DNA from: Anaerolineae bacterium
Lineage (GTDB): Bacteria > Chloroflexota > Anaerolineae > 4572-78 > J111
Assembly (NCBI GenBank): GCA_020433835.1
Contig: JAGRBY010000203.1
Location: 1 to 10,999 of the forward strand
Length of the DNA stretch: 10,999 nucleotides
Direction of reading: 5' to 3'
Shown here: piece by piece, positions 6,912-10,999 of the stretch
Layout of the letters: the number at the start of each line of letters is the position of its first letter
Numbering within the stretch: the stretch's first letter is position 1
Notes under the pieces: generated by a model
Database searches by the model: none
Told to the model about the DNA's origin: nothing
What the model saw: the letters and a program-made list of their open reading frames with translations, nothing else
Translations under genes and position numbers: made by a program

Positions 6912-7330
6912 TATGATCGACTGCGCGATCGTATGTCCTTTCGCGTTTGACCATATGATCGACTGCGCGATCGTATGTCCTTTCGCGTTTGACCCTATGA
7001 TCGACTGCGCGATCGTATGTCCGTTCGCGTTTGACCGTATGATCGACTGCTCGATCGTATGTCCTTTTGCGTTTGACCGTATGATCGACTGCTCGATCGT
7101 ATGTCCTTTCGCGTTCGACCATACGATCGACTGCTCGATCGTATGTCCTTTCGCGTTTGGCCTTATGATCGTCCTCTCGATCATATAATCCGATGCACCC
7201 GACTTTATGATCGCCCTCTCGATCAGACCTTCCGATACGTTTCACCACATGATCATCCTCGTGATCATACGGTTTGGCGTGTTCGACCGTAGGATCGATT
7301 ATTCTACGCACAGTTCGATACACGCGACCA
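6912..7330. repeat. Array of ten 42-bp tandem units, each with a GATC-containing inverted repeat
   Basis: Units start at 6912, 6954, 6996, 7038, 7080, 7122, 7164, 7206, 7248 and 7290, each exactly 42 bp except the last (41 bp). Each unit has an 8-base left arm (TATGATCG or variant), a 6-base loop, an 8-base right arm (CGATCGTA or variant) and a 20-base linker such as TGTCCTTTCGCGTTTGACCA. Units 1-6 are almost identical. Units 7-9 differ in loop and linker but keep the dyad. Unit 10 has lost its right arm. Every unit from 1 to 9 keeps two GATC sites 12 bases apart. The array fills most of the 595-base gap between the glycosyltransferase stop and the pseudokinase start and would form much of a pseudokinase leader. 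It is not CRISPR, since there are no unique spacers. Because 42 is a multiple of three, several reading frames run through it; I do not regard them as proven genes. Confidence 0.93.
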
Positions 7331-7438
7331 TACAATCGAGCAGGCTATCAAACCTATTATCCATCGGGGAGGCCTCTATCAGGTTTACATGCGTCGCGAT
7401 ACCGTTCGCCGCTAAGGCAAAAACCGAGCACTGTGGGA
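7331..7438. repeat. Degenerate array remnant and short direct repeat after the glycosyltransferase gene
   Basis: TACAATCGAGCAGG at 7331 looks like a decayed eleventh unit start. Further right, ACCGTTCGCCGCTAAGGC (7401-7418) resembles 7441-7459, the last codons of the glycosyltransferase gene, at 16 of 18 positions plus one extra base. The two copies are 40 bases apart, close to the array period. This suggests the same duplication process or a duplicated gene tail. No gene, promoter or clear terminator is visible in this stretch. Confidence 0.35.
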
Positions 7439-8977
7439 TTACCGTTCGGCGCTGAGGGCCTCACCACGATGCGTGCGTGACGCCTGTTCGGCGGATGGTC
7501 GAGGAGATTTTGAGCCGATAAGCCAGCGCCACCACTCGCGGCGAGCGTCCCACAGTCCTTGCAATCCCACATAACCAAAGCCCAAGACATAGAGCAAAAT
7601 AAACGGCACGGCAAAGACGTGGCCATTAAGCAGCGCGATGACGGCTCCCAGCAGCGAATAGAGAGCCAGCGCCAGTTCACCCAACACCAGGCCATCAATG
7701 GGCAGGCGATAAACGCTGTCTTGCCAGCGGTCGGCATGGCTGTTGATGTTGAATTTGGGGGTGCGGCGAAAAACGTTGCCGACACCCAAAAGAGCTTCGA
7801 TAACCGCTTTGGAGTTGTTTAGCGCAATCCCGCTGCCCAGCAAAATAAGCAGCGGCATCGCTTTATAATGGCGCAGCCAGTGGCGGGGGTATAGGCTGGC
7901 CTGGGCTACAGCGTAAAGCACAGGGGGGCCTAAACTGACCAGGCTCAGATAAATCAGCGGGAAGCGAACATTGTCGGTACCTTCGCCCCACATCAATATG
8001 GGGGTGATCAGGGCCAGGATGACCATTAACGGGTGGGCCAAGTAACTGCTTAAATGCACAATGGCCTGGTAGCGTACCCACCAGGAATAGTCTGAACGCA
8101 ACACTCGCCAGCCAAGTTTCTTAAAGCATTGGATCGAGCCTTTGGCCCAGCGAAACTGCTGCCGTTTGAAAGCAGCGAGCTGCGGCGGTATCTCAGCCGG
8201 GGCCTCAACATCGCGCAGAAAGAGGCACTGCCAGCCGGCAAACTGGGCGCGATAGCTGAGATCAAAATCCTCAGAGATGGTATCGCCCTGCCAACCGCCC
8301 GATGTCTCGATGCAGCGCCGCCGCCAGACGCCGGCGGTACCGTTGAAGTTAATCAGCAGCCCGGATCGATTGCGTGCCGTTTGCTCGATGGCAAAGTGAC
8401 CATCGAGCGCCAATCCCTGAGCCAGCGTTAGCCATGAATAATCACGATTAAGATGCCCCCAACGTGTCTGGATCAACCCCAGTTGAGGACGTCCGGCAAA
8501 ATAAGGAATGGTTTGCCGCAAAAAGTTCGGATTGGGAATAAAATCGGCATCGAAAATAACAACAAACTCACCAGTCGCTGTGGCCAACCCGTTTTTTAGC
8601 GCGCCGGCTTTAAAACCAGGGCGTTCGTGGCGATGAATCAGCTCGATATTGACGCCCTGGTGGCGGTAGGTGTCCACCAGCATCTGGGCGATGGTGGTGG
8701 TATCATCGGTGGAGTCATCGAGAATTTGAATTTGCAATAAACGCGCCGGGTAATCGAGCCGGACGACCGCATCAACCAGGCGCTCTATGACCAGCGCTTC
8801 ATTAAAGACGGGTAATTGCACGGTAACGGAGGGCAGATGGTGTTTCGCTTCGGGGCAGGGAGTAGGCCCGACGGCGTGTCGATGGCGTGCGTAAATGACC
8901 GTCAACACCCAGGCATTAAATCCATATATGGCTAACAACACGGCAACCAACACGTAAATGAAGATCAAAATAGACAT
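7439..8977 (-). CDS. Membrane GT2 family glycosyltransferase (processive beta-glycan synthase type)
   Basis: The protein (512 residues) is an inner-membrane family 2 glycosyltransferase of the cellulose/glucomannan-synthase type. It would polymerise an NDP-sugar on the cytoplasmic face and pass the chain through its own membrane helices. The order is an N-terminal membrane helix (about 3-29), the GT-A catalytic domain (about 50-285) and several C-terminal helices (about 305-330, 338-362, 373-395, 428-450 and 455-475). The catalytic set is complete: DDS (87-89), DAD (143-145), SED (235-237) and QQFRW (273-277). The conserved FRRTPKF segment is at 403-409. There is no PilZ domain, so c-di-GMP control through PilZ is unlikely. 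Sugar and linkage cannot be read from the sequence. GGAGAGG (8987-8993) precedes the ATG by 9 bases. A promoter (9041-9069) and a hairpin plus T run lie just upstream. No export or hydrolase partner gene is adjacent, which fits a single-component synthase. Confidence 0.92.
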   Translation of the reverse strand: MSILIFIYVLVAVLLAIYGFNAWVLTVIYARHRHAVGPTPCPEAKHHLPSVTVQLPVFNEALVIERLVDAVVRLDYPARLLQIQILDDSTDDTTTIAQMLVDTYRHQGVNIELIHRHERPGFKAGALKNGLATATGEFVVIFDADFIPNPNFLRQTIPYFAGRPQLGLIQTRWGHLNRDYSWLTLAQGLALDGHFAIEQTARNRSGLLINFNGTAGVWRRRCIETSGGWQGDTISEDFDLSYRAQFAGWQCLFLRDVEAPAEIPPQLAAFKRQQFRWAKGSIQCFKKLGWRVLRSDYSWWVRYQAIVHLSSYLAHPLMVILALITPILMWGEGTDNVRFPLIYLSLVSLGPPVLYAVAQASLYPRHWLRHYKAMPLLILLGSGIALNNSKAVIEALLGVGNVFRRTPKFNINSHADRWQDSVYRLPIDGLVLGELALALYSLLGAVIALLNGHVFAVPFILLYVLGFGYVGLQGLWDARREWWRWLIGSKSPRPSAEQASRTHRGEALSAER

Positions 8978-8993
8978 AAATTATTGCCTCTCC

Positions 8994-9029
8994 AAAAAAA
9001 CAAATCTGCAAGCCGTCCGGGTTGCAGAT
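8994..9029 (-). terminator. Hairpin plus T-tract in the glycosyltransferase leader (possible attenuator)
   Basis: On the minus strand ATCTGCAA (9022-9029) pairs perfectly with TTGCAGAT (9004-9011) around a 10-base G+C-rich loop. The run TTGTTTTTTT (9003-8994) follows at once, and then the GGAGAGG ribosome site. This is the form of an intrinsic terminator, yet it lies between the predicted promoter and the start codon of the same gene. It may attenuate transcription or hide the ribosome site, or it may be a plain operator-like palindrome. Confidence 0.45.
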
Positions 9030-9040
9030 ACCAGTCGTGA

Positions 9041-9069
9041 AGTATAGCACGAATGAGAATGGCTCACAA
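9041..9069 (-). promoter_or_regulatory. Sigma70-type promoter of the glycosyltransferase gene
   Basis: On the minus strand the -35 is TTGTGA (9064-9069; 4 of 6), the spacer is 17 bases and the -10 is TATACT (9041-9046; 5 of 6). The predicted start near 9034 leaves a leader of about 57 bases that contains the hairpin at 9004-9029. Confidence 0.5.
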
Positions 9070-9143
9070 ACTTAGATTTTTGCCGATGATTTCTTAAAAC
9101 ACACATGGTCATTATTCAGCCGCAAGACAACTTGGCGTAAATC

Positions 9144-9233
9144 AGGCTGAGGCTAAGCAGGCAAATTCAGATTGAGCCGCCACTATCTCAAAAAATCGGC
9201 TCGTTTTCTTAGCCTTCGCCTTAGCCTCAGCCT
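9144..9233. repeat. Inverted repeat built from tandem hexamers in the divergent intergenic region
   Basis: AGGCTGAGGCTAAG (9144-9157) is the exact inverse complement of 9220-9233. Inside it GAGCCG (9174-9179) pairs with CGGCTC (9197-9202). The right side is made of near-repeated hexamers, TTAGCC TTCGCC TTAGCC TCAGCC (9209-9232), and the left arm is their complement. It lies between the divergent glycosyltransferase and pcm genes and has no T run for termination. A dispersed intergenic repeat is the likeliest reading. Apart from the leader elements and this repeat, I see nothing coding in 8978-9356. Confidence 0.6.
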
Positions 9234-9308
9234 ACTCATGATGACATCGATTGGTTGAGTAGTTACGGTTAATGAAGGATGTTTATCACAAGTAATGTTT
9301 ACACCCTT

Positions 9309-9337
9309 TTGCTTTTCATCATTGGCTGTGTTTTAAT
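9309..9337 (+). promoter_or_regulatory. Weak candidate promoter for pcm
   Basis: TTGCTT (9309-9314; 3 of 6) and TTTAAT (9332-9337; 5 of 6) are separated by 17 bases. Transcription would start near 9344, giving a very short leader that begins at the pcm Shine-Dalgarno site. If real, it lies inside the longer alternative reading frame and supports the internal ATG. Confidence 0.25.
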
Positions 9338-9343
9338 GAAGGC

Positions 9344-9348
9344 GGGAG
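9344..9348 (+). promoter_or_regulatory. Shine-Dalgarno site that fixes the pcm start
   Basis: GGGAG lies 8 bases before the ATG at 9357. The upstream in-frame ATG at 9279 has an AAGG touching it with no spacing, and the ATG at 9336 has none. Confidence 0.6.
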
Positions 9349-9356
9349 AAATAGAA

Positions 9357-10019
9357 ATGTTTGGGAAAACGCCCGATTTAGAAGATGCCCGAGCGCAGAT
9401 GGTTGAAGAGCAGCTCATCAAACGCGACATTAGAGATCCGCGCGTGCTGGCAGCGATGAGAAGCATTCCGCGTCACCGTTTTGTTGAAGAGAAACTACAG
9501 AAAGCGGCTTATCGGGATAGGCCACTGCCAATAGGGTATGGCCAAACGATTTCTCAACCTTACATGGTGGCGTTTATGACCCAAGCGCTCAATTTACCGG
9601 ACGATAGGCCGACTAGCGTACTGGAAATTGGCACGGGATCCGGCTATCAGGCGGCTATACTGAGCCAGATAGCGACTCAGGTTTACAGTGTAGAGCGCAT
9701 AACACCCCTGGCCGAGAAGGTCAAAGTATTACTGCCGGAGTTGGGTATTCATAATGTCGAAATTAAAATCACGGATGGGGGATACGGCTGGCTGGAGCAC
9801 GCGCCCTACGATGGCATCATTGTTACCGCTGCCGCTCCAGAGATACCGGCCCCACTAATGACGCAGTTGAAAGATAGGGCGATGTTGGTTGTGCCGGTTG
9901 GCCCAAAACAAAAACAGTTTCTCCTGCGCCTGCAGCGACAGGGAGACAACATCGTTGAAGAAAATTTGGTTCCCGTTGCTTTTGTGCCGCTGTTGGGTGA
10001 GCACGGCTGGGAGAAGTAA
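9357..10019 (+). CDS. pcm: Protein-L-isoaspartate O-methyltransferase
   Basis: Pcm methylates abnormal L-isoaspartyl residues with S-adenosylmethionine so that they can return to aspartate, a cytoplasmic repair role for aged proteins. From the ATG at 9357 the product is 220 residues, normal for the family. It shows the substrate-side motif GQTISQPYMVAFM (62-74), the SAM-binding motif VLEIGTGSGYQAAIL (88-102) and SVERI with acidic E113. TDGGYGWLEHAPYDGIIVTAA (139-159 region) and LVVPVG (177-182) follow. The usual GDG before the tryptophan is TDG here, a mild variation. An in-frame ATG at 9279 would add 26 residues with a hydrophobic stretch ending in IIGC, a lipobox-like word. That extension has no basic n-region and no spaced ribosome site, so I reject it as the main start. 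The gene is the only complete plus-strand gene here and converges on the peptidase gene 30 bases away. Confidence 0.93.
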   Translation: MFGKTPDLEDARAQMVEEQLIKRDIRDPRVLAAMRSIPRHRFVEEKLQKAAYRDRPLPIGYGQTISQPYMVAFMTQALNLPDDRPTSVLEIGTGSGYQAAILSQIATQVYSVERITPLAEKVKVLLPELGIHNVEIKITDGGYGWLEHAPYDGIIVTAAAPEIPAPLMTQLKDRAMLVVPVGPKQKQFLLRLQRQGDNIVEENLVPVAFVPLLGEHGWEK

Positions 10020-10049
10020 AAACGATTACGAAGAATCGCCTCTCTTGAA

Positions 10050-10999
10050 TTATTGAACTACCCGCCAGCCGAAAAGTGTTCCAACCACGGCCAGTGCCAT
10101 CACCAACCCGGCAGCACAGGGCAGAGCCGACAATGGACCGGAGCTTTTGGCGGCAGGAGCCGGTACTGCCGCAGAATCCCCGTTTTCTGCTGCGGAAGTA
10201 CTCTCCGCTTCTGCCGCAGCAGCTTTAACCTCTGCCTCATTGGACGGTTCGGTTACTTCTTTGTCCATCTCGGCGGTAACAGGTTCTTCGGCGGTGGTTA
10301 CCTCCGCTTCGTCAACATCAGCCGCTTCGGTGCCGGGCAGAGGGGGCAGGCCTAAACTTTCGCGGAAAGCGTTGTCTAGCTGATCCATATTGAGGCCGAT
10401 GGACTGTTCCAGCGCCTCATCATACAGCGCTCCTTCGGCAAAAATATCTAGTAGTTTGGTCATGGCCTCAGTGCCATAGGTGTCGGCCATAAATTTGACC
10501 ACCGCCCCGCTTTGCCCATAGGCTAAATTGGCTTGAAGGGGATCGGATGGAAATGGACTTGATAGCGTGCGCAGCGTCATAAGCGTATTATTGGCGACAG
10601 CGCGATCAAAAAGGGGTTTGAAGTCTTCATCCAGTTCGTCGCGATTTTCGTTGTAAACGGCAATGCCTTCGTCAAGCCAGCGCGGCAGCGTGCTGCCCCC
10701 ACCAAAGGGGTTATCCGTAGCCTGATGGATGACCAAATGAGACATCTCATGGGTCATGGCATTAAGGCCCCAATCAAGCTGCGCCGGACGGATGCCAATG
10801 ACAACAACGCCATAATCCGTATAGGCAACACCGCCTGTCCACTCTTGAGCGCCGGCCGACATCGCATCGAGCAAAGCCTGCTGATCGCCATAGATGAATA
10901 TCTTAATGGGGTTTTCAATCGTTGCGCCAAAATCGGCTTCCAGGGTGTCCAGAGCCTCATTGGCACGCTCGAAAAGGGTTTGCCCAAATGCCTGATCGC
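10050..10999 (-). CDS. HExxH peptidase of the MA-like type, C-terminally membrane-anchored (5' end off window)
   Basis: The frame stays open from the stop at 10050 to the right edge, so only the last 315 residues are seen and the start and any signal peptide lie outside. Counting from the edge, the zinc motif HEMSH is at 83-87, and WLDEG (107-111) supplies the third ligand E110 about 23 residues later. This is the gluzincin pattern of the peptidase MA-like family. A helical stretch with AYGQSGAVVKFMADTYG (159-175) follows, also typical. Residues about 220-288 are a low-complexity Ala/Glu/Thr/Ser linker. The hydrophobic tail (about 289-311) ending in WRVVQ is a probable membrane anchor. With a signal peptide off-window, the catalytic domain would face outward and be tethered. 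The substrate is unknown. A TTG or ATG near 10874 is not a credible start because similar coding sequence continues upstream of it. Confidence 0.82.
   Translation of the reverse strand, partial: DQAFGQTLFERANEALDTLEADFGATIENPIKIFIYGDQQALLDAMSAGAQEWTGGVAYTDYGVVVIGIRPAQLDWGLNAMTHEMSHLVIHQATDNPFGGGSTLPRWLDEGIAVYNENRDELDEDFKPLFDRAVANNTLMTLRTLSSPFPSDPLQANLAYGQSGAVVKFMADTYGTEAMTKLLDIFAEGALYDEALEQSIGLNMDQLDNAFRESLGLPPLPGTEAADVDEAEVTTAEEPVTAEMDKEVTEPSNEAEVKAAAAEAESTSAAENGDSAAVPAPAAKSSGPLSALPCAAGLVMALAVVGTLFGWRVVQ

Noticed and set aside
6912..7330. The tandem array as a CRISPR locus
   Set aside because: The 20-base linkers are nearly identical between units 1-6, so there are no unique spacers, and the 42-bp period is too short for repeat plus spacer.
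6889..7335. Minus-strand 148-residue frame and plus-strand frames (6913-7188 and others) with 14-residue repeats
   Set aside because: They arise because the 42-bp period is a multiple of three. They overlap one another on both strands, lack ribosome sites, and unit differences show no preference for silent changes.
10023..10038. CGATT/AATCG hairpin between the convergent pcm and peptidase genes as a terminator
   Set aside because: The stem is only 5 bp and A+T-rich, and no T run follows on either strand; chance is sufficient.
10754..10987. Minus-strand 77-residue frame at the right edge
   Set aside because: It overlaps the peptidase gene in another frame on the same strand; the peptidase frame carries the coherent family sequence through this stretch.

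Overview
The window is an ordinary-looking bacterial chromosome segment of moderate G+C. The best guess for its source is a member of the Chloroflexota (Anaerolineae or a relative). That guess rests on the mix of a large Ser/Thr-kinase-like membrane protein with an effector-associated-type N-terminal domain, a processive GT2 family synthase, a C-terminally anchored gluzincin-type peptidase, and short intergenic inverted repeats built from tandem hexamer-like words. No marker gene proves it.

Layout from left to right. Bases 1-28 look like one type I-E-style CRISPR repeat, probably the trailer end of an array lying off the left edge. A minus-strand block then reads right to left: the membrane pseudokinase (6843-4057), trmD (4035-3262), trkA (3065-1722) and trkH (1619-165). 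The pseudokinase and trmD are only 21 bases apart and probably co-transcribed. trkA has its own good sigma70-type promoter (3109-3137), so trkA-trkH is a potassium-uptake operon that can be expressed separately. Upstream of the pseudokinase, 6912-7330 is an array of ten 42-bp tandem units, each carrying a GATC-containing inverted repeat. Beyond it lies a minus-strand GT2 polysaccharide synthase gene (8977-7439) with a clear promoter and a terminator-like hairpin in its leader. A 379-base divergent intergenic region (8978-9356) leads to pcm on the plus strand (9357-10019). The right edge holds the 3' part of a minus-strand gene for a secreted, membrane-anchored HExxH peptidase.

Functional reading. 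TrkA and TrkH are the NAD-binding regulator and the channel of one K+ uptake system. TrmD (m1G37 in tRNA) and Pcm (isoaspartate repair) are housekeeping enzymes. The most unusual gene is the 928-residue kinase-like protein. It has an EAD-like helical module, a protein-kinase fold lacking both catalytic aspartates (HPG for HRD, NLG for DFG), two Ig/NEW3-like beta domains, one membrane helix, four Ca2+-binding thrombospondin-type-3 motifs and a Calx-beta domain. It looks like a transmembrane signalling scaffold that may sense Ca2+ outside and act by binding partners, not by phosphorylation.

The most unusual non-coding element is the 42-bp array directly upstream of it. Its inverted-repeat arms are kept by compensatory changes between units, the two GATC sites persist in nine units, and the period equals four DNA helical turns. 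This suggests a phased protein-binding array or a string of RNA hairpins in the pseudokinase leader.
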